40,424 nt of DNA from Cyclobacteriaceae bacterium (GTDB lineage Bacteria > Bacteroidota > Bacteroidia > Cytophagales > Cyclobacteriaceae): the NCBI GenBank assembly GCA_012033595.1, contig JAAUQL010000047.1, positions 1 to 40,424 of the forward strand, in the 5' to 3' direction. A program made the translations under genes and the position numbers. This document shows, in pieces, positions 28,956 to 39,614 of this stretch (positions within the stretch are counted from its first letter, which is position 1; each line of letters starts with the position of its first letter). The notes below the pieces were generated by a model. It was not told the origin of the DNA, ran no database searches, and was given only the letters and a program-made list of their open reading frames with translations.

Positions 28956-30473
28956 TTATTTAAGTAGCGGCAGTATATCTTCGAGTATTTCGCGGCTGTT
29001 GGACAGACGGGGCACTTTGTGTTGACCGCCTAATTTTCCCTTGCTTTTGAGCCAACGGTGAAAGGTGCCTTCCGGCGCAAAGTGAACCACGGGAGCCTCC
29101 AGAGCCATGCTTTTGTACCGCTTGGCTTCGTAGTCAGAATTGACTTCCATCAGGCTTTTGTCCAGCATTTTCACAAATTGGTCTTTGTCGTTGGGCAGCT
29201 CGTTGAACTCGATAATCCACTCATGGCTTCCTTTGCTTTCGCTGCCGATGTATCGCGGACCGGCAGTGTAGTCGCCTATGCTGGCATGCGTTACTTCACA
29301 TGATTTTTTGATGGCATGTTCGGCATTTTCTATGATAAGCTCTTCTCCAAAGGCATTGATAAAGTGTTTGGTTCGGCCCGAAATCCGGATACGGAAGGGA
29401 TTGAGGCAGGTAAATTTGATGGTATCGCCAATCATATATCGCCATAGCCCGGCATTTGTTGATATGATCAGTGCATAATTTTTGTTCAGCTCCACATCTT
29501 CCAGTCCAATGGTTTCGGGATTTTGCTCATCTACATTTTCCAGTGGAATAAATTCATAAAATATTCCATAGTCAAGCATCAGCAGCAGGTCGCTGGAATC
29601 TGGCTGGTCTTGGATGCCAAAGAAGCCCTCTGACGCATTATAGGTTTCCAAATAGCCCATTTTTGGAGAAGGAGCCAGCTTTTTGAAAAGTTTCCTGTAA
29701 GGCTCAAAAGATACGGCTCCATGGATGAAAACCTCCAAATTGGGCCATACTTCATGAATATTTTTGGTATTTGTTATTTCTAATATCCGCTGAATGAGCA
29801 CAACCGTCCAGGTGGGTACACCGACAATGTTGGTCACATTTTCTTTGATGGTGGTGGTGGCCATTTTCTCAATTTTCTCTTCCCATTCGCTCATCAGCGC
29901 TATTTCCAGCTTTGGGGTGCGCGCCAGCTCGGCCCAAAAGGGAAGGTTGGACATGATCACCGCAGATACATCGCCATAGTAGGAATTGCTGTTGGAGTCG
30001 AACTGGTTGATTTGTTGACTACCGCCAATGGCCAAACCCTTGCCGGTAAACATCTTGGAATTGGGGTGGTTGTTGAAGTAGATCGACAGCATGTCTTTGC
30101 CCCCTTTGAAGTGGCAGTCGGTGAGGGCTTCTTGCGAAACGGGAATAAACTTACTTTTGGCGTTGGTTGTTCCCGAGGATTTAGCAAACCATTTTATTTC
30201 TGAGGGCCACAGCACATTTTGTTCTCCGTTGAGCAGTTTCTCGATATATGGAAAGAGGTTTTCGTAGGTGTAGACCGGTACCTGGTTTTTATAGTCTCTA
30301 ATCGACTTGATGTCTTCGAAACCATGTTCGCGACCAAATTTGGTTTTGCGTGCCGTTTTTACCAGTTGAGCAAATATCTCATTCTGAACTTCGATTGGGT
30401 ATTTGAGGAACAGATCGATGTCGTGGATCCGCTTTTTCATTACCCAGTTCAAAATAGAATTGATTATCTCCAT
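28956..30473 (-). CDS. GH3-type (auxin-responsive family) acyl-adenylating enzyme
   Basis: A 505-residue member of the ANL-related GH3 acyl-acid amido synthetase family (not a glycoside hydrolase). The ATP-binding motifs are present: SSGTTNAKSKFIPVS (about 99-113), YNASEGFFGIQ in the middle, and MIGDTIKF in the C-terminal half. Plant members adenylate jasmonate or auxin and couple it to amino acids. The bacterial substrate is generally unknown. The gene starts 10 bases after the lptB stop, in an operon with recJ and lptB, so it is likely constitutively expressed. The gene is intact and the length is normal for the bacterial family. Confidence 0.85.
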   Translation of the reverse strand: MEIINSILNWVMKKRIHDIDLFLKYPIEVQNEIFAQLVKTARKTKFGREHGFEDIKSIRDYKNQVPVYTYENLFPYIEKLLNGEQNVLWPSEIKWFAKSSGTTNAKSKFIPVSQEALTDCHFKGGKDMLSIYFNNHPNSKMFTGKGLAIGGSQQINQFDSNSNSYYGDVSAVIMSNLPFWAELARTPKLEIALMSEWEEKIEKMATTTIKENVTNIVGVPTWTVVLIQRILEITNTKNIHEVWPNLEVFIHGAVSFEPYRKLFKKLAPSPKMGYLETYNASEGFFGIQDQPDSSDLLLMLDYGIFYEFIPLENVDEQNPETIGLEDVELNKNYALIISTNAGLWRYMIGDTIKFTCLNPFRIRISGRTKHFINAFGEELIIENAEHAIKKSCEVTHASIGDYTAGPRYIGSESKGSHEWIIEFNELPNDKDQFVKMLDKSLMEVNSDYEAKRYKSMALEAPVVHFAPEGTFHRWLKSKGKLGGQHKVPRLSNSREILEDILPLLK

Positions 30474-30483
30474 ATATCAAAAA

Positions 30484-31215
30484 TTATATTTTTCTTTTTA
30501 ATTCAAAGTTTTTTCCAAGATAGACACGCCGTACCTGTTCGTCTGATGCCAGCTCTTCTGCAGAACCGGCCTTCAGCAATTTGCCCTCGAACATGAGGTA
30601 GGCCCTGTCGGTAATAGACAAGGTTTCGTTGACATTGTGGTCGGTAATGAGAATGCCGATATTTTTGTTTTTGAGCCGCGCCACAATGGTTTGTATTTCT
30701 TCTACCGCTATGGGATCTACTCCCGCAAAGGGCTCATCGAGCAGTACAAACATTGGGTCCACGGCCAATGCACGGGCTATTTCGGTGCGGCGTCGTTCGC
30801 CCCCCGACAGCACATGGCCCAGGTTTTTGCGTACATGACCCAGGCTGAATTCCTCGATCAGGGATTCTACTTTTTGCTTTTGGTCATGCTTCGATAGTTT
30901 GGTCATTTGCAGCACCGACAGTATGTTTTCTTCTACGGTGAGGGTGCGGAATACCGAAGCTTCCTGCGCCAGGTAGCCTATGCCTTTTTTGGCCCGGCGA
31001 TACATGGGCAGTGAGGTTATATTTTCCTTTTCGAGGTATATTTGGCCGTCGTTGGGTTTGATCAATCCTACGATCATATAAAAAGTGGTTGTTTTGCCGG
31101 CACCATTTGGCCCCAGCAAACCGACAATTTCGCCCTGATTTACCTCTACAGATACATTGTTTACCACTGTTCTGCCTTTGTAAATTTTTACTAATCCTTC
31201 AGAATTTAGTTTCAT
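30484..31215 (-). CDS. lptB: LPS export ABC transporter ATP-binding protein LptB
   Basis: A 243-residue ATPase that powers lipopolysaccharide extraction from the inner membrane with LptFG. Walker A is GPNGAGKT (35-42), the signature LSGGE (136-140) is followed by [10 protein letters not shown], Walker B is [13 protein letters not shown] (Asp160, Glu161), and the switch His is in ILITDHNV. The N-terminal [31 protein letters not shown] is typical of LptB rather than of branched-chain amino-acid transporters. The ATG at 31215 lies 2 bases from the recJ stop, so translation is probably coupled. The lptF/lptG genes are not in the window. Confidence 0.93.
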   Translation of the reverse strand: MKLNSEGLVKIYKGRTVVNNVSVEVNQGEIVGLLGPNGAGKTTTFYMIVGLIKPNDGQIYLEKENITSLPMYRRAKKGIGYLAQEASVFRTLTVEENILSVLQMTKLSKHDQKQKVESLIEEFSLGHVRKNLGHVLSGGERRRTEIARALAVDPMFVLLDEPFAGVDPIAVEEIQTIVARLKNKNIGILITDHNVNETLSITDRAYLMFEGKLLKAGSAEELASDEQVRRVYLGKNFELKRKI

Positions 31216-31217
31216 TT

Positions 31218-32924
<1,707 letters not shown>

Positions 32925-32951
32925 TCGGCAAACGTTGGTTTTAATGGGATA

Positions 32952-32959
32952 CAAACATA
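32952..32959 (-). promoter_or_regulatory. Bacteroidota -7 box for recJ
   Basis: TATGTTTG on the minus strand matches the TAnnTTTG -7 element of Bacteroidota housekeeping promoters. It would give a leader of roughly 20 bases to the ATG at 32924. No good -33 TTTG is seen at the right distance. Confidence 0.4.
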
Positions 32960-33007
32960 AAAAAATGGCGAGCGTAAGTGCATTTCAGCGTTCAATTTTA
33001 GCGTAAG

Positions 33008-33735
33008 CTAAACAATTCTGCCAATATCTTTATCTTTTACTTTAACTCTGTCCAGGCTTAAAAATTGTTCCCAAAAATCGTTTTCGGGCAGGGAAGCAAC
33101 AATCTGGTGCTTCTCTCTGGTGACCGGATGTTCGAAGGTGATTTCCTTGGCGTGCAGGTTGATATTGGCATCGGCATTTGGCTTGTGAAAACCATATTTG
33201 AGGTCGCCCCGGATGGGGCATCCCATGGCAGCCAATTGTACCCTGATCTGATGCGGCCTGCCGGTAACCGGGTTTACTTCCAGCAGGTAGTGGTCGTTGA
33301 GGTGCCCGCGCAGGGTATAGTTTAGTTCGGCCTTTTGTGAGCCCTCCACTGGTTTATCGTGAGCTTTCACCACATTTTTATCTGGGTTTTTTACCAGGTA
33401 GTGCACCAGTTTGCCTTTTTCTTCTTTGGGTTTTCGCTTCACGATAGCCCAATATTTTTGTAGATTTTCCTTTCGCGAAACTGCCTGTTGAGGCGTTCGA
33501 GTGCCTTAGAGGTTTTGGCCATTAATACTACCCCGCTCACCGGCCGGTCGAGCCGGTGCACCACTCCAACAAAAACATTTCCTGGTTTATTGTACTTTGT
33601 TTTCAGATACTGCTTTACCCGATCGGCGAGGGTCTCATCGCCGGTAGCATCTCCTTGCACCAACAGGCCGGCGGGCTTGTTGATCACAATCAAATGGTTG
33701 TCTTCGTACAAAACGTGGAGCTTATCGGGATTCAT
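33008..33735 (-). CDS. RluA-family 23S rRNA/tRNA pseudouridine synthase, one frameshift
   Basis: Joined by one added base in the T-run 33455-33459, the protein has about 242 residues and lacks an S4 domain. It contains LYEDNHLIVINKPAGLLVQG, the catalytic HRLDRPVSGVVLMAKT motif (Asp63), then ERKIYKKYWAIVKRKPKEEKG across the repair, and VTGRPHQIRVQLA, GCPIRGDLKYG and a C-terminal LHAKEITFEHP. These are the RluA-type motifs. The modified RNA site cannot be told from sequence alone. As read, the first frame ends after 98 residues with GLS. Because this is a conserved housekeeping enzyme, its break argues that the frameshifts in the window are technical. Gene end is 83 bases from the recJ ATG. Confidence 0.88.
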
Positions 33736-33772
33736 CGATTATGGGTTTATGCCGCAGCAATGTATATGGCGG

Positions 33773-33803
33773 CAAAGTTATCCCAAAATAGTCTTAGCGC
33801 GAA
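33773..33803 (-). promoter_or_regulatory. Bacteroidota-type promoter for the pseudouridine synthase
   Basis: Minus-strand TAACTTTG (33773-33780) matches TAnnTTTG, and 20 bases upstream lies TTTC, close to the -33 TTTG consensus. The start codon at 33735 would then have a leader of about 30 bases. This is the best-matching promoter in the window. Confidence 0.5.
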
Positions 33804-33933
33804 ATTTTAAAGCTGCTATGTTGTTTTTATAAAATAGACGACTTGCAGGCAAGCAAAAAAACCATTTCGCTATCAATCTGTTATTAGCCTGTAAGCCTGG
33901 GATAATTCCGGCTTCTGAACCAATTAGACCAAC

Positions 33934-34176
33934 ATGATGGAAAAAGCCCATATTGCTGCAAAATTTCCGGTGGAAGTTGAACTGAAAGCCGGCAAAATTT
34001 ATGCCTGGTGCTCGTGCGGACTATCAAAAAATCAGCCCCACTGCGATGGATCACATAGCAAAGGCAACCTAAAGCCAAAGATGTATACTTCTCAAAAAAC
34101 AGAAAAAGCATGGTTTTGCCAATGCAAGCAGACAAGTGGTTCGCCTTTTTGCGATGGCAGTCACAAAAGATTATAA
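33934..34176 (+). CDS. Tandem CDGSH iron-sulfur protein
   Basis: An 80-residue protein with two CDGSH-type 2Fe-2S sites. The first is CSCGLSKNQPHCDGSH and the second CQCKQTSGSPFCDGSH, each offering three Cys and one His as ligands. No signal peptide or membrane anchor is present, so it is cytosolic, unlike the mitochondrial mitoNEET proteins. Tandem bacterial members are thought to act in electron or cluster transfer, but their partner is unknown. It is monocistronic, with a strong terminator 28 bases after the stop. A second ATG directly follows the first, and either could be used. Confidence 0.92.
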   Translation: MMEKAHIAAKFPVEVELKAGKIYAWCSCGLSKNQPHCDGSHSKGNLKPKMYTSQKTEKAWFCQCKQTSGSPFCDGSHKRL

Positions 34177-34204
34177 CAGTTTTTGTTTTGTTTGTTTGAA
34201 CTCG

Positions 34205-34243
34205 CAACTGCCTCAGGTTTTCATACTGGGGCAGTTGTTTTTT
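34205..34243 (+). terminator. Intrinsic terminator after the CDGSH gene
   Basis: CAACTGCC (34205-34212) pairs with GGCAGTTG (34230-34237), extended by CAG/CTG past a single mismatch, and six T follow. It starts 28 bases after the CDGSH stop. On the minus strand no U-run follows, so it does not serve the convergent desaturase gene. Confidence 0.85.
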
Positions 34244-34348
34244 CTTTGTCGCACATGCGGATTTGATGGCATTGACAACCAACACAGCGAAAACGGGCAA
34301 CTGTAGCCAGGCACCTACAATGAAAAAAAGTTGAGCAGCTCTCTTTGC

Positions 34349-35392
34349 TTAAGCACTTATTTTGGCGGTACGTCTCTTCATCAGCTCGATGGCCTCTTCC
34401 CTTGAAGAAAACATGCCATCGATATTCACCAGGTGCTGTTCCAACACTTCATAATTTTTGGCCATCAGGCTTTTCCATACAAAAAGAAATTCTATGCCTT
34501 CAAACACGAGTGCCTTGTTGGCCGCATACTCACTGAGGTTGTCCTGCAAATGTGCCGGGTGCAGTGTCCAGTGCATGGCAGGCTTGATGTGATGGCTGAT
34601 GTGGTAACCATCGTTCCAACATTTATGGTTGTATTTGGCATTGATGCATGTTATACTATTTTTATAGTGGTTTCCCGGGTCGTCTCCATCCACAAAAGAA
34701 TGCTGAGCCCAGTTGCCCATCATCATGATGACCCGCGATAGCAACAGAGGGATGACAAATACCATGAGCGTAGCCTGCCAGCTTACGAAACTGAGACCAA
34801 TGCACATGAGAATAAAAAACATTTCACCGCGAACCACCTTCCAGCTCAATTTCATTTGCTTGTGTTTTCTGAAATAAAAAACCAGAGGTACTACGCCAAG
34901 TACAAAGAAATTGAGAAAATATTTGATAAAATCGCCGAGACTGTCACGCTGGTAGTGCATGGTAGAGCTGAGGTCTTCCTCAAGGTTGTTTTCTCTATGG
35001 TGCATGCCCAGGTGATGGCTCGCGTAGGTTTCGGGTGTTTGGCCAAAAAAGAGACCAATAAACCATGGCAGATAGAGATTGGCCAATTTAAATTCTTTTT
35101 TGAACCATGGCCTGTGACTGGTACAGTGGAGCATAAGACCAAAAGGGCCTTTGAACACCAGATTATTAAAATAAATATATGCCAGCGAAAGCGCCCACCA
35201 CAGCCACCCGGTGATAAAGGGCATGTATAGCAATATGCCCAGCGGCACCAGCACCAGGGTGATGTTGAGGGTAAGATGCACGAAAGGAAGGTCGCGCTCG
35301 TCCTGAATTAATCTTAACCAGAAGCGGTCAAAGGCGCTGTAAGATTCTGGTTTCACAAATACAGGGTCATGGAGCAGAGGAAATGATTTCAT
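34349..35392 (-). CDS. Membrane fatty-acid desaturase-family protein
   Basis: A 347-residue membrane protein with the three histidine clusters of the diiron desaturase/hydroxylase family: HCTSH (about 89-93), HHLGMHH (about 126-132) and YHISHH (about 263-268). A further His lies in NWAQHSFVD. Hydrophobic segments cover about 40-85, 110-118, 155-175 and 190-220. The substrate (acyl lipid, carotenoid or sterol-like lipid) is not determined by these motifs. The ATG at 35392 was chosen; two codons upstream only a GTG is in frame. A perfect inverted repeat lies about 90 bases upstream of the start. It is convergent with the CDGSH gene. Confidence 0.88.
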   Translation of the reverse strand: MKSFPLLHDPVFVKPESYSAFDRFWLRLIQDERDLPFVHLTLNITLVLVPLGILLYMPFITGWLWWALSLAYIYFNNLVFKGPFGLMLHCTSHRPWFKKEFKLANLYLPWFIGLFFGQTPETYASHHLGMHHRENNLEEDLSSTMHYQRDSLGDFIKYFLNFFVLGVVPLVFYFRKHKQMKLSWKVVRGEMFFILMCIGLSFVSWQATLMVFVIPLLLSRVIMMMGNWAQHSFVDGDDPGNHYKNSITCINAKYNHKCWNDGYHISHHIKPAMHWTLHPAHLQDNLSEYAANKALVFEGIEFLFVWKSLMAKNYEVLEQHLVNIDGMFSSREEAIELMKRRTAKISA

Positions 35393-35483
35393 AAGCACTA
35401 AAAGGTGAGCAATAGGAATCTTTGAATATAAGGAGATATTCCAGTAATTCTTAATCCTTTGCAGTAAATGAAGCGTGGTTTGG

Positions 35484-35496
35484 GCAGACGGTCTGC
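35484..35496. promoter_or_regulatory. Perfect 13-base inverted repeat upstream of the desaturase
   Basis: GCAGAC (35484-35489) and GTCTGC (35491-35496) are complementary around a single central base. It lies in the gap between the GNAT stop and the desaturase start. Placement and GC content suit a dimeric-repressor operator or a short terminator stem for the GNAT gene, though no U-run follows. Confidence 0.35.
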
Positions 35497-35522
35497 ATAT
35501 TTCATGGTAAGGACTGCTCGTT

Positions 35523-35972
35523 TTACAAGTGTTTTTCGAAGCACAGACTAGCTTCTATGCCGCTATATTGGCCATAATTGGCGATTTGACCATAGCCAGC
35601 CTTGCGGTACAAGGCAATGGCCTCGACTTGTTTCTTTCCCGTTTCCAGTATACATTTTTCATGGCTCGATGCTTTGGCCCACTCTTCAAGATTTTGTAAA
35701 ATGAGGCCGACTACACCCTTTCTTCTACTTTCCGGTCGACAAAACATACGTTTTATTTCTACGGTTTTGCCTTCGTAAATTTTAAAAGCCCCACAGCCCA
35801 GTACGTGGTTCTCTTCATAAGCCAGCACCACATTTTTGATGAGGTCAATCTTATTGAATTGTGCATAAAAACCATGATCGGCGCCATCTGAAATCGCCAG
35901 GTAAGCATCCAACATTGCTACCAGGTAGATGAAGTCGGAATGGGAAGAGTCGGTTCTAAGCAGGTTAATCAT
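35523..35972 (-). CDS. GNAT-family N-acetyltransferase
   Basis: A 149-residue acetyltransferase from the ATG at 35972. Strand-helix order fits GNAT: NVVLAYEENHVLGCGAFKIY, then TVEIKRMFCRPESRRKGVVGLILQNLEEWA, where RPESRRKGV is the acetyl-CoA pyrophosphate loop (R/Q-x-x-G-x-G/A type), then ILETGKKQVEAIALYRKAGY. The frame is open 22 codons further to a TTG, but a TAnnTTTG box lies inside that extension, so the shorter start is preferred. The acceptor substrate is unknown. It is transcribed on the minus strand, divergently from the SCO-like gene. Confidence 0.85.
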   Translation of the reverse strand: MINLLRTDSSHSDFIYLVAMLDAYLAISDGADHGFYAQFNKIDLIKNVVLAYEENHVLGCGAFKIYEGKTVEIKRMFCRPESRRKGVVGLILQNLEEWAKASSHEKCILETGKKQVEAIALYRKAGYGQIANYGQYSGIEASLCFEKHL

Positions 35973-36326
35973 ACATTCAAGGTGGATGTTTGCAGCAAAA
36001 ATATCACTTTTAGATATACCGGTGGTCGGCTTTAGCAATTAGTTGGTTTAAGATGGAAAATGCGATGCCCCGCACATTTTGATGCTGCCTCCAAAAGCCT
36101 CTTTTTTCGATTTTAGTGGTGAGCTTTCATTTTTCAACTTAAATTCACGCAAATATCCAGACCAAGCCAATACACTTAATATAGTGTGGGAATGCGACAA
36201 ACGGTCTTTGTGCCGGAGAAAAGTAAGATTGATTGTTTTCATCGGTTTTTCTTCAGCAGTATCGCGATCTCAAGACAAATGAGCAGCACTTTGATTTTCA
36301 GATAATTTGGGCAATTATTTAGTTAG
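35973..36326. other. Intergenic region between divergent GNAT and SCO-like genes
   Basis: A 354-base stretch with no convincing gene on either strand. The open frames in it have no start context or motif. It must hold the two divergent promoters. Minus-strand TATTTTTG at 35996-36003 matches the Bacteroidota -7 element and would give a leader of about 17 bases to the GNAT ATG. No clear element is seen for the plus-strand gene. Confidence 0.45.
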
Positions 36327-36929
36327 ATGAAAAAATTCACCTTTTTAATGCTTACACTCGCCATACCCGTGGGTATTTTTCTTTTTTTGAAAATATTTGG
36401 CAACAACGAATATGATGTGCCTTACCTTTTTGAAACGGGGATTCCGGGCTGCAACGAAACGGAAAAAACGCACCAGGTACCAGACATCACATTAAAAAAC
36501 GCTGATGGCGATACAAGTGCTTTGTACGACTTAAATGGCTATCTCGTTTTTGGATACATGGATATGTCTGACAGGATAAGCACCGAAAAAAAGATGGTGG
36601 AGTTGGTGCGTATCCAGGATGCTTTTTTTGAAACTAATCCTCCAAAATTTGTGCTGCTGACCGATAGCACCTCGCAACTGCCATTGCAAACACTGGCATC
36701 GACCATGGGAATGGCCAAAGGCAACTGCATGGTAGCCCGCCTTAACGGAGTCCGCGCCGATGATTTTCTGACTTGCGGTATAGCCTTAACCAGCCCGCAA
36801 GACCACCAGCCACACAATCTTGTACTGGTAGACCCCGCGCACCACATCATGGGCATATACAACGCATTGGAAGTTGAAAAAACAGATTTACTGATTTTGG
36901 AGTTAAAAATACTATTGAGTAAAAAATAA
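36327..36929 (+). CDS. SCO1/SenC-like thioredoxin-fold protein without the copper cysteines
   Basis: A 200-residue protein anchored by one N-terminal membrane segment (about 5-25). The segment HQVPDITLKNADGDTSALYDLNGYLVFGYMDMSDR and later KFVLLTDSTSQ and HNLVLVDPAHHIMGIYNA follow a SCO/thioredoxin fold pattern. The CxxxC copper-binding motif normally found where this protein has GYMDMSD is absent. Only Cys in IPGCNE, GNCMV and FLTCGI are seen. It lies 5 bases ahead of a DUF420 gene, an arrangement common next to cytochrome oxidase genes in Cytophagales. Copper delivery is therefore doubtful. A structural or assembly role is an inference. Confidence 0.65.
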   Translation: MKKFTFLMLTLAIPVGIFLFLKIFGNNEYDVPYLFETGIPGCNETEKTHQVPDITLKNADGDTSALYDLNGYLVFGYMDMSDRISTEKKMVELVRIQDAFFETNPPKFVLLTDSTSQLPLQTLASTMGMAKGNCMVARLNGVRADDFLTCGIALTSPQDHQPHNLVLVDPAHHIMGIYNALEVEKTDLLILELKILLSKK

Positions 36930-36934
36930 AATCT

Positions 36935-37471
36935 ATGGAAGGCAGGGACCTTGTTTTCAAACGCTTTTTTATATTCTTCTCTATTGTTGTTCCCCTGTTG
37001 GTGGCCGCATTAGTGTTCATGCCCAAAGGTGACCCCACGCATGTAGCACCATGGATTTATACCCTGCCATTTTTCAATGCCATTATCAATTCGCTCACGG
37101 CCATGTTGCTGGTGCTTGGGGTGGTATTCGTGAAATCAGGACGAGTGCAAAGTCACAAAATATCCATGGGTCTGGCCTTTCTGCTCGGATCATTATTTCT
37201 GGTTTTCTATGTGATATACCATGGCCATGCCCCTGCCACCAGCTTTGGCGGGATAGGCTGGGTGCGGTATGCCTATTTTTTCCTACTAATCAGCCACATT
37301 TTGTTGGCTATGGTGGTGGTTCCGCTCGTATTGATGGCGGTCTATTTTGGGGTATTTCAAAAAATAGAGCAGCACCGTAAAATCGTAAGATATACATTTC
37401 CGGTCTGGTTGTATGTTTCCATCACGGGCGTTATCGTTTATATCATGATCAGCCCTTATTATGTACATTAG
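36935..37471 (+). CDS. DUF420 family membrane protein (cytochrome oxidase assembly-type)
   Basis: A 178-residue protein with five hydrophobic helices (about 9-27, 38-62, 75-93, 108-135 and 153-175). It carries DUF420 features: LPFFNAIINSLTA, the His-rich loop YHGHAPATSFGG, and ISHILLAMVVVPLVL. In Firmicutes a DUF420 protein, CtaM, is needed for heme-copper oxidase maturation, and conserved His may bind metal. It follows the SCO-like gene by 5 bases and is followed 3 bases later by a small CxxC protein, so the three form one operon. Confidence 0.85.
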   Translation: MEGRDLVFKRFFIFFSIVVPLLVAALVFMPKGDPTHVAPWIYTLPFFNAIINSLTAMLLVLGVVFVKSGRVQSHKISMGLAFLLGSLFLVFYVIYHGHAPATSFGGIGWVRYAYFFLLISHILLAMVVVPLVLMAVYFGVFQKIEQHRKIVRYTFPVWLYVSITGVIVYIMISPYYVH

Positions 37472-37474
37472 CAA

Positions 37475-37726
37475 ATGAGTAATATAAAAAAAATAAGCAG
37501 GATATTGGCTTTTTCAGCACTTTTCATGCTGTTGAGCCCGGTGAACATTTGGGCACAATGTGCCATGTGCAAAGCATCTGTCGAAACCAATGTGAATGAA
37601 GAGGGTATTGGCTTTGCTGCCAAACTCAACACCGGAATTTTGTACCTTTTTGTAATGCCCTATCTCCTTGCTATTGTCATTGGCTATTTTTGGTTTAAAA
37701 AAGCAGGGAACACCGCAGAAAATTAG
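37475..37726 (+). CDS. Small exported CxxC membrane protein, third gene of the SCO-like/DUF420 operon
   Basis: An 83-residue protein with a signal peptide (about 1-27, ending NIWAQ) immediately followed by a CAMCK motif, then a C-terminal membrane helix (about 53-74, ILYLFVMPYLLAIVIGYFWF). The CxxC right after the cleavage site could bind metal or be redox-active, facing the periplasm. I recognise no named family. The 3-base spacing from DUF420 indicates co-translation. A 7-base perfect hairpin (37771-37777 with 37786-37792) lies 45 bases downstream without a U-run. Confidence 0.75.
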   Translation: MSNIKKISRILAFSALFMLLSPVNIWAQCAMCKASVETNVNEEGIGFAAKLNTGILYLFVMPYLLAIVIGYFWFKKAGNTAEN

Positions 37727-37976
37727 AAGAAGCAGCGCTTAGAAAGCAAAAACTTTCCAGTTTGTAGCCCGGCAAAGTTAATGAGCTTTGCCTCACGGCG
37801 ATTTGACATACGCTTAGAGGTAGCAGATTTCATGTTATTTCAGGATCATAGCTGCCGCCAGATTTTCCTTCATGTTTTGTATTGAAATGGCAGTGCACGA
37901 CCCTGGCCTCACTCCCGACTTGTAAGATCAATTAGGTTTTTCAGTAAATTACTCCAGAATTATGATACCGTAACTT

Positions 37977-39446
37977 ATGCCATTCACGCTTATTGCTTTT
38001 TTGCTATACCTGCTGGCCATTCTTGTGGTAGGCTTGGCTATGTACCGCCGAAACAAAACCCACGAAGATTTTATCCTTGGAGGCAGATCCATGAATCCAT
38101 GGGTGGTGGCTTTTTCTGAACGGGCCTCAGGCGAGTCGGCCTGGCTGTTGGTTGGTCTGCCCGGTTTGGGGTATGCAGCGGGCTACATCGGCATGTGGGA
38201 TGCCATAGGATGTGTGTTGGGCATTGTGTTGTATTGGATCGTGATAGCCGAAAAACTGCGCACGCAATCTGAAGAAAGCGGTTCGATAACATTGCCTGAT
38301 TTCTTCGCTTCCAAATTCGACACCCTTCAAAAACCCATCCGGCTCACTGCCACATTCATCATTATTTTCTTTTTCACTTTTTACCTGGCGGCACAGTTTA
38401 ATGGGGCAGGCAAGGTACTCAATGTCACCTTTGGCATCCCCAATCTATATGGCATACTGATTGGCGCCATTGTTATAGTGTTTTACACCATGATGGGAGG
38501 CTACCTGGCGGTGGCCTGGACGGATTTGATCCAGGGCATCATCATGATCGGAGCACTGGTCATATTGCCTTTGGTTGGTTTTTTAGAAATCATGGAGCAG
38601 CATACCAGCCTGCATGGCGCGCTCAAGGCTGCCGGAGGCGAATATACCCACATCACCGGCGGGCAAACAGGATGGTCAGCGTTTGCCGTAATCGTGAGTG
38701 GACTGAGCTGGGGACTGGGCTATATGGGTCAGCCACATTTGCTGACCAGGTTTATGTCTATCGACAATGTGGCCAACATCAGGATCAGTCGGCGCATAGC
38801 CTACATTTGGGCAGTCCCCGGGTTTTTTGGTGCTTTAATGATTGGCCTGGTGGGTCTGGTTTACTATGGTCAGGGGGCATTTGACGATGTGGAGTCCGTA
38901 ATGCCCCAGTTGGCCAATGACCTGCTACCCACCTGGCTGGCGGGCATATTTATATCGGGGGCTATCGCCGCGATGATGTCCACTGCCGACTCGCAATTGC
39001 TGGTGATTACTTCTTCGGTTATTGAAGACATCTATCACAAAACGCTGGGAAATAGCACGGTTTCAGAAAAAAAGCTACTCAGGCTCAGCCGAATCATTAC
39101 CATCGCTGTGGGCGCAGTGGCCTTTTTCATTTCCATTTCGTCGCAAGAGCTGGTTTTTGCCTTGGTATCTTATGCCTGGGCCGGATTGGGGTCTTCATTT
39201 GGGCCGACCTTATTGTTGCTATTGTGGTGGAAAAAAACCACCGCAAGCGGTGTGTTGGCTGGTATGGTAGCCGGAACCCTCACCACCATTGTCTGGTCGG
39301 GCATGGTCAATTGGGATGCCATGCTTTCAGCCAGATTGATGGCCTGGCTTGTTGCCTTGCTCGTGGTGGTACTTGTGAGCCTGTGGGAAAAAAACTATGA
39401 GCGGGTAGGTACAAAATTTAAAAATAAATTCCAGTATAAAATGTAA
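37977..39446 (+). CDS. Sodium:solute symporter, proline-permease (PutP) type
   Basis: A 489-residue SSS-family transporter with about 12-13 hydrophobic helices. It opens with FTLIAFLLYLLAILVVGLAMY and carries the family signature region EDFILGGRSMNPWVVAFSERASGESAWLLVGLPGLGYAAGY, which contributes to the sodium and substrate sites. Later segments include SAFAVIVSGLSWGLGYMGQPHLLTRFM and ISGAIAAMMSTADSQLLVITS. The match to PutP is good, but the substrate within the SSS family is not certain. The 250 bases ahead of it hold no gene, and it is followed by a 168-base gap. Confidence 0.88.
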   Translation: MPFTLIAFLLYLLAILVVGLAMYRRNKTHEDFILGGRSMNPWVVAFSERASGESAWLLVGLPGLGYAAGYIGMWDAIGCVLGIVLYWIVIAEKLRTQSEESGSITLPDFFASKFDTLQKPIRLTATFIIIFFFTFYLAAQFNGAGKVLNVTFGIPNLYGILIGAIVIVFYTMMGGYLAVAWTDLIQGIIMIGALVILPLVGFLEIMEQHTSLHGALKAAGGEYTHITGGQTGWSAFAVIVSGLSWGLGYMGQPHLLTRFMSIDNVANIRISRRIAYIWAVPGFFGALMIGLVGLVYYGQGAFDDVESVMPQLANDLLPTWLAGIFISGAIAAMMSTADSQLLVITSSVIEDIYHKTLGNSTVSEKKLLRLSRIITIAVGAVAFFISISSQELVFALVSYAWAGLGSSFGPTLLLLLWWKKTTASGVLAGMVAGTLTTIVWSGMVNWDAMLSARLMAWLVALLVVVLVSLWEKNYERVGTKFKNKFQYKM

Positions 39447-39552
39447 ACGAGCCATCATCAGCTTTACCAGAGGGGCATTGCAAGTCGAATTGTATAATGG
39501 ACGCATCAATACCTGATTTGTACACAATATATCAATCATAGATTGGTTGTAT

Positions 39553-39560
39553 TAACTTTG
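39553..39560 (+). promoter_or_regulatory. Bacteroidota -7 box for the thioredoxin-fold gene
   Basis: TAACTTTG matches TAnnTTTG and would start RNA near 39567, giving a leader of about 48 bases to the ATG at 39615. No convincing -33 TTTG is present at the usual distance. Confidence 0.4.
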
Positions 39561-39614
39561 GCATCTTCCCTTACGGGAATTAAGTAACGTAGTCATTCAC
39601 CAACATACTAAAAA

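Noticed and set aside
37771-37792. Hairpin downstream of the small CxxC protein as a terminator
   Set aside because: The 7-base stem is perfect, but no U-run follows on either strand, so it is not called as a terminator.
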